In this document: positions 1-7,615 of the stretch, in pieces | Layout of the letters: every line of letters begins with the position of its first letter | How positions within the stretch are numbered: position 1 is the stretch's first letter | Source: an uncultured Clostridium sp. | GTDB taxonomy: Bacteria > Bacillota > Clostridia > TANB77 > CAG-508 | Direction: 5' to 3' | Length of the DNA: 64,000 nt | NCBI GenBank assembly: GCA_900553985.1 | Contig: USFW01000001.1 | Coordinates: 41,032 to 105,031 of the forward strand | Notes under the pieces: model-generated | Told to the model about the DNA's origin: nothing | What the model saw: the letters and a program-made list of their open reading frames with translations, nothing else | Database searches by the model: none | Translations under genes and position numbers: made by a program

Positions 1-480
1 ACATCTATCAAGAGAATAACTTGCTTTATTATCTATTTTCCCCTCTATTCTTTGTTTTATATTGTTCTTTTCTTGTTCAACATATTCTTTTTTGAATCCT
101 TCATTTTCTACTAATGGATTAAATACTATTTCTACTATTTTTTGTATAGCAGTTTTTAACATATTTTCTTCAGTTTGTGGTAAAAATTTATCATTTATTG
201 TTTCTATATAAAATTTTAAAACTTGATTATCTCCTGTTTTATCTAACCCACAGTCAAAACTAGCACCATACATTTCTTCAAGTTCTTTACTAATTTGTTC
301 TTGAGTTGGCATATTTTTACTTCCTCTTCTTAGTAAAGCCGATATTACTGCATTTTTAGTTACAGTTTCTCTTTCTAATTTTGTTGTTAGAAAAATTGCA
401 ATTAAGTTTGTTTTAAATTTGTCTGTTTTTATTGTATGCAAATTTATTCCTTTTTTTATTTCACTTTTCTTGTATTCCAT
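1..480 (-). CDS. yfmF: YfmF-like M16 family protein (partial, 3' end cut by window edge)
   Basis: An open frame runs from an ATG at 480 off the left edge, giving 160 residues without a stop. It is preceded by an SD-like AGGGAAAGGAACGG. The protein opens MEYKKSEIKKGINLHTIKTD and contains ISALLRRGS, then EELEEMYGASFDCG, the N-terminal pattern of the YfmF branch of insulinase-like (M16) proteins. In this visible part there is no HxxEH zinc motif, as expected for YfmF, which is thought to work with a YfmH-type partner. The partner is not in the window. YfmF/YfmH-type proteins have been linked to EF-P modification in Bacillus. The family call is by recognition of sequence pattern; the rest of the protein cannot be seen. 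Confidence 0.75.
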   Translation of the reverse strand, partial: MEYKKSEIKKGINLHTIKTDKFKTNLIAIFLTTKLERETVTKNAVISALLRRGSKNMPTQEQISKELEEMYGASFDCGLDKTGDNQVLKFYIETINDKFLPQTEENMLKTAIQKIVEIVFNPLVENEGFKKEYVEQEKNNIKQRIEGKIDNKASYSLDRC

Positions 481-797
481 AAAAACCGTTCCTTTCCCTC
501 TTAAATTAAAAGCTTACATAGTATGAAAGATTTTTGCCTTCTTCCAAACTATACCTTTTTCTAAGTTATTGTATTACTATTTTTTGTTATTTACAATATT
601 TTAATGAGTAAGTTTTTATATTTTTCATAAATTCTATATTAATAAGTTTTATTTTTAGACTAATACATTTAACTATTCTTTCTAACTTATTATACTTTTT
701 CTGCACGTTTTTATTCAAAACACAAAGAGAATAATTAAATTTTCTGTATTTTTTATTGTACCGAAAATTTCCTATTTTATCCCTTTTAGTAAAAACA

Positions 798-836
798 AAA
801 AATAGAAATGAAAATCAATTTTCCATCCCTATTTTT
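798..836 (-). terminator. Intrinsic terminator of rpsU
   Basis: An inverted repeat pairs AAAAATAG with CTATTTTT and an inner ATGGAAAAT-like arm. On the minus strand it is followed by a T-rich run. It lies just downstream of the rpsU stop at 853. The remaining stretch 481-797 shows no gene that I can support. Confidence 0.7.
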
Positions 837-852
837 ATCAGTTATTTAATTA

Positions 853-1023
853 CTAAAATTTTCTTTTTCTTGCAGCCTCTGATTTTTTCTTTCTCTTTAC
901 ACTAGGCTTTTCATAATGTTCTCTTTTACGTACTTCTTGAAGTACTCCATTTCTTGCACATTGTCTTTTAAATCTTTTTAATGCATCTTCTATATTTCCA
1001 TTATTAACTTTAATCTCTAACAT
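853..1023 (-). CDS. rpsU: 30S ribosomal protein S21
   Basis: This is a 56-residue basic protein starting MLEIKVNNGNIEDALKRFKR and ending in a Lys/Arg-rich tail (KKKSEAARKRKF). The QCARNGVLQEVRKREHYEKP core is diagnostic for S21, a small-subunit protein near the anti-Shine-Dalgarno region of 16S rRNA. The start is fixed by a strong SD, GGAAGGAGGGG, a few bases upstream. It is a single-gene unit with its own consensus promoter and terminator. In many Firmicutes rpsU neighbours yqeY or dnaG; here its neighbours are yfmF and an HTH gene. Confidence 0.96.
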   Translation of the reverse strand: MLEIKVNNGNIEDALKRFKRQCARNGVLQEVRKREHYEKPSVKRKKKSEAARKRKF

Positions 1024-1088
1024 TTAATTTCCCCTCCTTCCGGTCATACGAAAACTGTATGTTGGGATAACCCTTATTAACGGTATTA

Positions 1089-1117
1089 ATTATACATTAA
1101 AGCAATATTGTTGTCAA
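1089..1117 (-). promoter_or_regulatory. Sigma-A promoter of rpsU
   Basis: On the minus strand TTGACA and TATAAT are separated by exactly 17 bases. The short leader that follows contains a small CATAC/GTATG stem just before the SD at about 1040, so modest leader regulation of rpsU is possible. Confidence 0.85.
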
Positions 1118-1257
1118 TAGGTAATTTTATTAATTTTAAAATGGCATTTTTGTAATATAAATGTTTTCATTTTTATGCACAACTTTTAATGTATAAAGAT
1201 TTATTTATTCAAATTTTTGCTAATATTATTATATATTAGATTTAGCAGGTGATTAAT

Positions 1258-1455
1258 TTGAAATTTAAAAGAATTAAAGATTTGAGAGAAGATAATGATA
1301 AACTTCAAAAAGATATTGCTCAACTTCTTGGTACTTCACAACAATATTATTCTGAATATGAAAGTGGTAAAAGAACTATTCCTATTTCACATCTCATTAC
1401 TTTAGCTCAATATTACCAGACCTCTATTGATTATATAGTTGGTATTTCTGATTAA
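1258..1455 (+). CDS. Small HTH (Cro/C1-type) transcriptional regulator
   Basis: This encodes a 65-residue protein that is almost entirely one helix-turn-helix_3 domain. The pattern LQKDIAQLLGTSQQYYSEYE followed by GKRTIPISHLITLAQYY is the classic XRE fold, ending in the common SIDYIVG motif. I place the start at TTG 1258 because AGGTGAT sits four bases upstream; the GTG inside that SD (1249) is in frame but has no SD of its own. There is no dimerisation or sensor domain. It is isolated, so its target is unknown; such stand-alone proteins usually repress a nearby promoter. Confidence 0.85.
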   Translation: MKFKRIKDLREDNDKLQKDIAQLLGTSQQYYSEYESGKRTIPISHLITLAQYYQTSIDYIVGISD

Positions 1456-1584
1456 AAAAATAATACTCAAAATAAAAAAACAAGTTAAATTAATCTATAT
1501 TATAAAATTAATTTAATTTGTTTTATATTTATTATTTTTTGTATTTCTCTTTATTTAATTTATATTTTATTTTTCTACTTTTTA

Positions 1585-1604
1585 TCTCCGACCCCAAAAT
1601 CATC
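1585..1604. repeat. Dispersed hairpin element, copy 1 (half or degenerate)
   Basis: The core TCTCCGACCCCAAAATCATC recurs at 29711, 48655 (inverted) and 48732. Here it lies 30 bases downstream of the J-domain gene stop. It is preceded by TTTTTA, so the right part of the stem seen in other copies is only partly present. Confidence 0.7.
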
Positions 1605-1634
1605 CGATCACCCAAATCACCAAAGTCACTAAAA

Positions 1635-2243
1635 TTATGAGAATAAATTTCCTATCCAATTAAATAAAGGATTTTCAAACAGAAATTCTCTCATCCATCC
1701 ATTGGTAAATGGAATAAACCATAATATTATTCCTATTAATATCACAACAATTATAGTAAGTATTACTGCAATAATATCATTTTGTGTAATTTTTTTAAAT
1801 TCATCTCTTTTAGGCTTATTTTTATATAATTCTTTTGTTAACTCTACAATTCCAGCAAAACTACCTAATTTTTTATTATATTCCTGCTCAGTATTTTTTT
1901 CATTATTTGATTTATTTGCATTATTTTTATTAAATTCACTATTATTTATATCATTCTCACTATTAGTTTGATATTCCTTGAAATTATTTCTCACACTATA
2001 TTTTTTTTGATACATTTCTTCTATTTCTTTTTCAAGTTCTGTATCGTATTGTTCTTTTAAAAATTCGTCTGATAATACATCATATGCTTCATTAATATCT
2101 TTTATTTTCTTTTCTGCATATTTTTGTTTTTCACCAGTATATAAATCCGGATGATATTTTTTAACTAATACTTTATATGCTTTTTCTATAACTTCTTTTG
2201 ATGCTCTTTTATTTACTTCTAATATATCATAATAATTTTTCAT
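1635..2243 (-). CDS. Membrane-anchored J-domain (DnaJ-like) protein
   Basis: The protein has 202 residues. The N-terminal J-domain (about residues 3-65) starts MKNYYDILEVNKRASKEVIE and contains the essential HPD tripeptide in KKYHPDLY, so it should stimulate a DnaK ATPase. It lacks the Gly/Phe and zinc-finger regions of DnaJ proper. After an Asn/Glu-rich linker comes one strong transmembrane segment (IIAVILTIIVVILIGIILW, about residue 155-175). The C-terminus is short and hydrophobic. I use the ATG at 2243; an in-frame TTG at 2255 is an alternative with a slightly different SD. A membrane-tethered co-chaperone is the likely role; the client is unknown. Confidence 0.85.
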   Translation of the reverse strand: MKNYYDILEVNKRASKEVIEKAYKVLVKKYHPDLYTGEKQKYAEKKIKDINEAYDVLSDEFLKEQYDTELEKEIEEMYQKKYSVRNNFKEYQTNSENDINNSEFNKNNANKSNNEKNTEQEYNKKLGSFAGIVELTKELYKNKPKRDEFKKITQNDIIAVILTIIVVILIGIILWFIPFTNGWMREFLFENPLFNWIGNLFS

Positions 2244-2353
2244 ATTTATTCCCAAAAGTTTCCCTTTCTCTTCTTCTGTTATTGTTATTTTATACTAAAT
2301 TATAAAAAATAGCAATACAAATATATTCAAAACTTATTTATCCTAAATACTAA

Positions 2354-2391
2354 AAACCAGAATTATTAGTATTATTTAATAATTCTGGTTT
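2354..2391 (-). terminator. Intrinsic terminator of ftsH
   Basis: A perfect 15-bp stem pairs AAACCAGAATTATTA with TAATAATTCTGGTTT around an 8-base loop. On the minus strand a run of five T follows. Confidence 0.9.
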
Positions 2392-2485
2392 ACTTTTACT
2401 CAAACTTTTTATATGTTATTTAATAATAAATATTTTGATATTATTCATTATTAAATAATAACTTTCATTTTCTTATATTCCTATT

Positions 2486-4303
2486 TTAATTATTAGATTC
2501 ACCAAATATTGCTTCAAATTCATCAGCTTCAATTTTTTCTTTTTCTAATAAAATGCCCGCTACTTGATGTAATTTATCAACATTATCTGTTAATATTTGT
2601 TTAGCTCTATTATATCCAGTATCTACTATTCTTTTTGTTTCTTCATCTATTACTGCTGCTGTTTCTTCTGAATATTCTTTTGTATGTCCAAAATCTCTTC
2701 CTAGGAATACTTCTTCTTGGCTTTCACCTAACATTAAAGCTCCTATTCTTTCACTCATACCGTATTTTGTTACCATGCTTCTAGCTATTTTTGTAGCTCT
2801 TTCTATATCATTACTTGCTCCTGTTGATATATCATTTAATATAAGTGCTTCTGCTACTCTTCCTCCTAGTAATGATACAATATTTTCTTCCATTTCTGTT
2901 TTTGACATGAATGATTTATCTTCTGTTGGTCTATACATTGTATATCCCCCAGCCATTCCTCTTGGTACTATTGATATTTGATGCACTGGGTCTTGTGTTT
3001 CTAAGTAGTGACTTACTACTGCATGGCCTGCTTCATGATATGCTACTAGTCTATTTTCTTTATCGCTTCTTACTCTTGTTTTCTTTTCTGGTCCCATTGT
3101 AACTTTTACCATTGCATCTTCTATTTCTTTCATTCCAATTTCAGTTAAGTTTCTTCTTGCTGCTAAAAGTGCTGCCTCATTTAGGACATTTTCTAAATCT
3201 GCTCCTGCGAATCCTGAAGTATTTTTTGCTATTATTTTTAGATCTACATCATCTGCTAGTCTTTTCTTTCTTGAATGTACTTCTAATATTTGTTCTCTTG
3301 CTTTTACATCTGGTGCTCCTACTACTATTTGTCTATCAAATCTTCCTGCTCTTAGTAAGGCTTTATCTAATACATCTGGTCTGTTTGTTGCTGCTAAAAC
3401 GATTACTCCTTCATTTTCAGCAAATCCATCCATTTCTACTAATAATTGATTTAATGTTTGTTCTCTTTCATCATGTCCTCCACCAAGTCCTGCACCTCTT
3501 TGTCTTCCTACTGCATCTATTTCGTCTATAAATATGATACATGGTGCATTTTTCTTAGCTTCTTCAAATAAATCTCTTACTCTTGATGCTCCTACTCCGA
3601 CGAACATTTCAACAAAGTCTGAGCCACTTATTATGAAAAATGGTACTCCTGCTTCTCCTGCTACTGCTTTTGCTAATAAAGTTTTACCTGTTCCTGGTTG
3701 ACCTACTAATAAAACTCCTTTTGGAATTCTTGCTCCCATATCTGTAAATTTCTTTGGATTTTTTAAGAATTGTACTATTTCACTTAATTCTTCTTTTTCT
3801 TCATCAACACCTGCTACATCTTCAAATGTTATTCTATTCTTTTCTGCTGGTGTCATCATTCTAGCTTTGCTTTTTCCAAATGCCATTGTTTTATTACCCG
3901 GAGCTCCACTATTTGCTCCTCCCATCATTAAGAACCAGAATACTAAGAAAATTATTATTATTCCAAATGGTGTTAACAAGCTAAGAATTGTTATGAATAT
4001 TGACTCAGATTTTTCTTCTAAAGTAAACGCTCCTGCTTTAAGAAAGTCTTCTGTATAAGCCATAAAACTTTCCATATCTGGTATGTTTACTTCTTTTTTT
4101 ACTCTATCGTCTTTTAATTGTACTTGTGCATTTTTACCATCTGCTTGTATTTGTATTGATTCAACATTTCCATTATTAATATCAGCTATTAAATCAGAAT
4201 ATTTTAATTTAGAATTACTATTTTCTAGTACTGATGATAATACTACAATAAATATTACTCCTATAATTAGCCACATAGCTAATGTTTTAATTCCATTTTT
4301 CAA
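2486..4303 (-). CDS. ftsH: ATP-dependent zinc metalloprotease FtsH
   Basis: This 605-residue membrane protease degrades unfolded or regulatory membrane and cytosolic proteins. There are two N-terminal membrane segments (about 7-25 and 101-127) around a small extracytoplasmic domain. The AAA domain has Walker A GQPGTGKT at 201-208 (Gln in place of the usual Pro), Walker B with IIFIDEIDAVGRQR, and an arginine-finger region RPDVLDKALLRAGRFDR. The zinc site is HEAGH near residue 421. The start is TTG, set by GGAGGAAGAAATT. It follows tilS, as in many Firmicutes, but hpt, commonly between them, is absent. The 137-bp gap to tilS holds its own promoter. Confidence 0.97.
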   Translation of the reverse strand: MKNGIKTLAMWLIIGVIFIVVLSSVLENSNSKLKYSDLIADINNGNVESIQIQADGKNAQVQLKDDRVKKEVNIPDMESFMAYTEDFLKAGAFTLEEKSESIFITILSLLTPFGIIIIFLVFWFLMMGGANSGAPGNKTMAFGKSKARMMTPAEKNRITFEDVAGVDEEKEELSEIVQFLKNPKKFTDMGARIPKGVLLVGQPGTGKTLLAKAVAGEAGVPFFIISGSDFVEMFVGVGASRVRDLFEEAKKNAPCIIFIDEIDAVGRQRGAGLGGGHDEREQTLNQLLVEMDGFAENEGVIVLAATNRPDVLDKALLRAGRFDRQIVVGAPDVKAREQILEVHSRKKRLADDVDLKIIAKNTSGFAGADLENVLNEAALLAARRNLTEIGMKEIEDAMVKVTMGPEKKTRVRSDKENRLVAYHEAGHAVVSHYLETQDPVHQISIVPRGMAGGYTMYRPTEDKSFMSKTEMEENIVSLLGGRVAEALILNDISTGASNDIERATKIARSMVTKYGMSERIGALMLGESQEEVFLGRDFGHTKEYSEETAAVIDEETKRIVDTGYNRAKQILTDNVDKLHQVAGILLEKEKIEADEFEAIFGESNN

Positions 4304-4368
4304 AATTTCTTCCTCCTCTTTTATGCATTATGTTAAAGTCACAATACATCCCCTTTATGTTTTAAAAT

Positions 4369-4397
4369 CTTATATCATATTGTTTTTTGTTTTTCAA
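4369..4397 (-). promoter_or_regulatory. Promoter of ftsH
   Basis: TTGAAA and TATAAG are 17 bases apart on the minus strand, with about 60 bases of leader before the GGAGG SD of ftsH. Confidence 0.75.
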
Positions 4398-4439
4398 TAG
4401 TTTTTTTATTTCTTTTTTATTACAAAATTACCGTACTTT

Positions 4440-5480
4440 CTATCCCTTTACGGATACTTGATAACTAGCTTTACCTAAAAAATATATTTTTGAATTTTTA
4501 GTTAAAACTTTTATATTTTTGTTTGGAGTTAAATATTTATTTCCTACATTATTATTGCAAAGTTTAATAATATCTTCTATATGTATTTTTTCTATTCCTT
4601 TACTATTCCCAAAAATCCTCGTTATAGTATATAGTATTAATCTCGATTTTATTACTTTTTCTTCATTATTAAATTTCTTTAAATCTACTATTATTGTTCT
4701 TTTTTCTAAATCTTCTTCTATAAGTATTTCTTTATATTCTTTTTCGACTTGTTTTTCTATGTATCTTTCTTCTTCCTCTACTAAATTTGATAGCCTATTT
4801 ATTGTTTCTATAATATTTGGATTAAATTCTTGCTTTATAAATGGTATTACAATATTTCTTATTTTATTTCTGGTATAAATATTTTCAAAATTTGTTCTGT
4901 CTATTCTTGGATTTAAGTTTTCTTTTTCACAATATTTTTCAATTTCTTCTCTTTCACATTCGATAAGTGGTCTTATATATTTTTCTCTCTTTGCTTCAAT
5001 TCCTTTTAATCCTGAAACTCCGCTTCCTCTTATTATATTCATTATTACTGTTTCTGTATTGTCATTTTTATTATGTGCTATTGCAATTTTATTTGAATCT
5101 GTTTTTTCTAATATTTCATCAAAAAACTTATATCTTTCATTCCTTCCAGCTTCTTCTGTTCCTATTTTATTAGTATTGGCAATTTTTTCTACATCTATAC
5201 TTTTTGAATAGAAATTAATTCCATTTTCCTTACAATAGTTTTTTACATAATTTTCATCTTCTTTTGCTTCTTCCCTAATCATATGATTAATGTGTGCAAC
5301 TGTAATTTCAAAATCTAATGTTCCATTTTCTTTTATTTCTTTTAGAACATTTAACATACACATTGAATCAGGTCCTCCAGAAACTCCTAATACTAGCTTG
5401 TCTCCATTTGATATTAATTCATAATTTTTAATTGTGTCTAAAATTTTTTCTTTTAATCCATATATTATTCTTTTTGCCAT
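4440..5480 (-). CDS. tilS: tRNA(Ile)-lysidine synthase (short form)
   Basis: TilS attaches lysine to C34 of the AUA-reading tRNA-Ile, changing its identity. The PP-loop ATP motif is clear: VLGVSGGPDSMCMLN near the N-terminus. The middle substrate-binding region follows. At 346 residues it is shorter than the usual 430-470; the sequence stops soon after GNKYLTPNKNIKV, so the C-terminal TilS_C domain appears to be missing. I use ATG 5480 because GGAAGGAATGAT precedes it; an in-frame TTG at 5528 would overlap dnaB. It lies 37 bases after dnaB and is probably co-transcribed with it. Confidence 0.93.
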   Translation of the reverse strand: MAKRIIYGLKEKILDTIKNYELISNGDKLVLGVSGGPDSMCMLNVLKEIKENGTLDFEITVAHINHMIREEAKEDENYVKNYCKENGINFYSKSIDVEKIANTNKIGTEEAGRNERYKFFDEILEKTDSNKIAIAHNKNDNTETVIMNIIRGSGVSGLKGIEAKREKYIRPLIECEREEIEKYCEKENLNPRIDRTNFENIYTRNKIRNIVIPFIKQEFNPNIIETINRLSNLVEEEERYIEKQVEKEYKEILIEEDLEKRTIIVDLKKFNNEEKVIKSRLILYTITRIFGNSKGIEKIHIEDIIKLCNNNVGNKYLTPNKNIKVLTKNSKIYFLGKASYQVSVKG

Positions 5481-5517
5481 TTTTCTATCATTCCTTCCAT
5501 TTAAGGCACAAATCACA

Positions 5518-6852
5518 CTAATCGTCAAATCTTCTTTCTAAATTAACGAATTTTGTATAACTTCCTAACCATAATAGTTCTACTGTTCCAGTTGAGCCTC
5601 CTCTGTGTTTTGCAATTATTACTTCTGCTATATCTTTCTTTTCACTATCTTGGTTGTAATAGTCATCTCTATATAAAAACATAACTATATCGGCATCTTG
5701 CTCTATTGCTCCTGATTCTCTTAAGTCTGATAGCATTGGCCTATGGTCTGGTCTTTGTTCTACAGCTCTTGATAATTGGGATAATGCTATTACTGGTACT
5801 CCAATTTCTTTTGCTAAGATTTTTAAAGACCTACTAATTTCTGAAATTTCTTGCTCACGGCTTCCATTTCTTTTATTGCTACCTTGAACTAATTGTAAAT
5901 AGTCAATTACTACCATTCCTATATTTTTCTCTAATTTTAATTTTCTACATTTAGCTCTTATTTCTGTAACAGATATACCTGGTGTATCATCTATAAATAT
6001 TTCAGCTTCTGATAATGGTCCTATACTTCCTGCCAATTTTGTCCAATCATCTTCTTCTAGCTTTCCTGTTCTTACCTTATTACTATCAACCATAGCTTCA
6101 CTACATAAAATTCTGTTTACCATTTGTTCTTTTGACATCTCCAAGCTAAATATAACTACTGGTACATTTGCTCTTACAGCTGCATTTGTTGCTATATTCA
6201 ATGCAAAAGCAGATTTTCCCATAGCAGGTCTTGCTGCTATTAATATTAAATCTGACCCATGAAAACCTGCTGTTTTATAGTCAAGTTCTGTAAATCCTGT
6301 TGGAACTCCTGTAATATGTTGTTTTCTATTATATAATTCTTCTAGTTGAGTAAAGCTATCAACCAAAATATCTTTTATTGGGGAATAACTTTTTTTGTCT
6401 TTGTTTTGCATTATATTAAAAATCTTCTTCTCTGCATTTTCCATAACATCTGTCACATCTTCTGTTGGATCATATCCTAATTCTATTATTTCGTTTGCAG
6501 TCTTTATTAAACTTCTTAATGTAGATTTTTCTTCAACAATATTCACATATTTCATTGCATTAGCTGTTGTTGGTACTTTGTCTGGTAACATTGCTAAATA
6601 TTCAAGACCACCAACTTGTTCAAACTTTCCTAAAGATTCTAATTCTGCTTTTACGGTAATTATATCTATTGGCTCTGCTCTACTATATAAATTTAAAATT
6701 GCTCCATAAATTGCTCTATTATCAGCTCTATAAAAATCTTCTTCTTTTAAGACTTCTATTGCTGATATAACTGCATCTTTATCAGTAAGCATACTTCCTA
6801 AAATTGCTTGTTCTGCTTCTATGTCATTTGGCGGTACTTTTCCTAGTTCCAT
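5518..6852 (-). CDS. dnaB: Replicative DNA helicase DnaB (DnaC in Bacillus naming)
   Basis: A hexameric 5'-3' helicase of 444 residues. The N-terminal collar domain begins PPNDIEAEQAILGSML. The RecA-like motor has Walker A ARPAMGKSAFALN near residues 207-219, Walker B with MVVIDYLQLVQG, and the sensor region DLRESGAIEQDADIVMFLYR. Full length for the family, with no intein. The gene order gdpP-rplI-dnaB matches the conserved yybT-rplI-dnaC order of Bacilli and Clostridia. SD is GGGGGAATAAAA before ATG. Confidence 0.97.
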   Translation of the reverse strand: MELGKVPPNDIEAEQAILGSMLTDKDAVISAIEVLKEEDFYRADNRAIYGAILNLYSRAEPIDIITVKAELESLGKFEQVGGLEYLAMLPDKVPTTANAMKYVNIVEEKSTLRSLIKTANEIIELGYDPTEDVTDVMENAEKKIFNIMQNKDKKSYSPIKDILVDSFTQLEELYNRKQHITGVPTGFTELDYKTAGFHGSDLILIAARPAMGKSAFALNIATNAAVRANVPVVIFSLEMSKEQMVNRILCSEAMVDSNKVRTGKLEEDDWTKLAGSIGPLSEAEIFIDDTPGISVTEIRAKCRKLKLEKNIGMVVIDYLQLVQGSNKRNGSREQEISEISRSLKILAKEIGVPVIALSQLSRAVEQRPDHRPMLSDLRESGAIEQDADIVMFLYRDDYYNQDSEKKDIAEVIIAKHRGGSTGTVELLWLGSYTKFVNLERRFDD

Positions 6853-6923
6853 TTTTATTCCCCCATATATTTTTAGATTTTTAAATTTGTTTTCTATAGT
6901 TTGTGCTTCATTTTAAAACAAAT

Positions 6924-7011
6924 TTATATATTGAAGCTTTTTTCTTTACACTGAAATGATAAATTCATTATATATTGAAGCTATTATCTTTATTCTGAAA
7001 TAACATCTATT
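6924..7011. repeat. Imperfect 44-bp tandem duplication at the 3' end of rplI
   Basis: Two units starting at 6924 and 6968 share TTATATATTGAAGCT and a similar second half (TCTTT..CTGAAAT). The second unit contains the rplI stop codon and last codons; the first is a downstream copy. It looks like a local slippage or duplication event. Confidence 0.7.
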
Positions 7012-7436
7012 TTTACTTTTCCAATTACCCCTTCAAATAGTTTTATTTCTACACTTCTTATGCCTAATTCTTTTATTGTTTCTTTTAATTCTATTTTCTT
7101 TTTATCAACTACAATGTTGTATTGTTCTTTTAATTCTTGTGCTATTTCTTTTGAAGATACTCCACCAAAAATTTTTCCATTTCCTCCTGCTTTTACTTTT
7201 ATTTTTAATGATATTTTTGATAATTTACCTGCAATTTTCATTGCTTCCTCTTTTTCTTGATTTTTTTGATATTTAGCTGAATCTTGTTTTGCTTTTAACT
7301 TACTCATATTTTCTTTATTCGCTTCTACTGCTAAATTTTTTGGGAATAAAAAATTTCTTGCATATCCATCTGATGCATTTATTACTTGGTCTTTTTTCCC
7401 TACACCTTTTATATCTGCTTTTAATATTACTTTCAT
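6990..7436 (-). CDS. rplI: 50S ribosomal protein L9
   Basis: 148 residues, the usual size. It begins MKVILKADIKGVGKKDQVIN, followed by the hallmark GYARNFLFPKNLAVEA of the N-domain, a long charged connecting helix and a C-domain with KIFGGVSSKEIAQ. L9 binds 23S rRNA near the L1 stalk and limits frameshifting. SD AAGGAGGTATATAACG precedes ATG. It sits between gdpP and dnaB, a conserved grouping. Confidence 0.97.
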   Translation of the reverse strand: MKVILKADIKGVGKKDQVINASDGYARNFLFPKNLAVEANKENMSKLKAKQDSAKYQKNQEKEEAMKIAGKLSKISLKIKVKAGGNGKIFGGVSSKEIAQELKEQYNIVVDKKKIELKETIKELGIRSVEIKLFEGVIGKVKIDVISE

Positions 7437-7564
7437 CGTTATATACCTCCTTATTTAGTAAAAACTATGATATATTTTACTACACTTATTCGCTTTTTTC
7501 AAGTTCTTTAGTGTATATAAATTTTTTAAAAGTATTGATTTCTCAATTATTTAAAGCTATGAAA

Positions 7565-7592
7565 GGCGACTAATTATAAATAATTAGTCGCC
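7565..7592. terminator. Hairpin terminator between gdpP and rplI
   Basis: A perfect 12-bp stem GGCGACTAATTA/TAATTAGTCGCC closes a 4-base loop. A T-run follows on the plus strand, and a shorter TTTC on the minus strand. It is placed 24 bases after the gdpP stop and 129 bases before rplI, so it may only partly stop minus-strand transcription. Confidence 0.7.
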
Positions 7593-7615
7593 AGTTTTTT
7601 AATAATTATTTTCAA

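Noticed and set aside
2775..4058. Several plus-strand open frames opposite ftsH, and similar ones opposite rpoB, rpoC, pcrA and others
   Set aside because: They are antisense shadows rich in Leu/Phe/Ser, without SD sites or recognisable domains, lying over well-identified genes.
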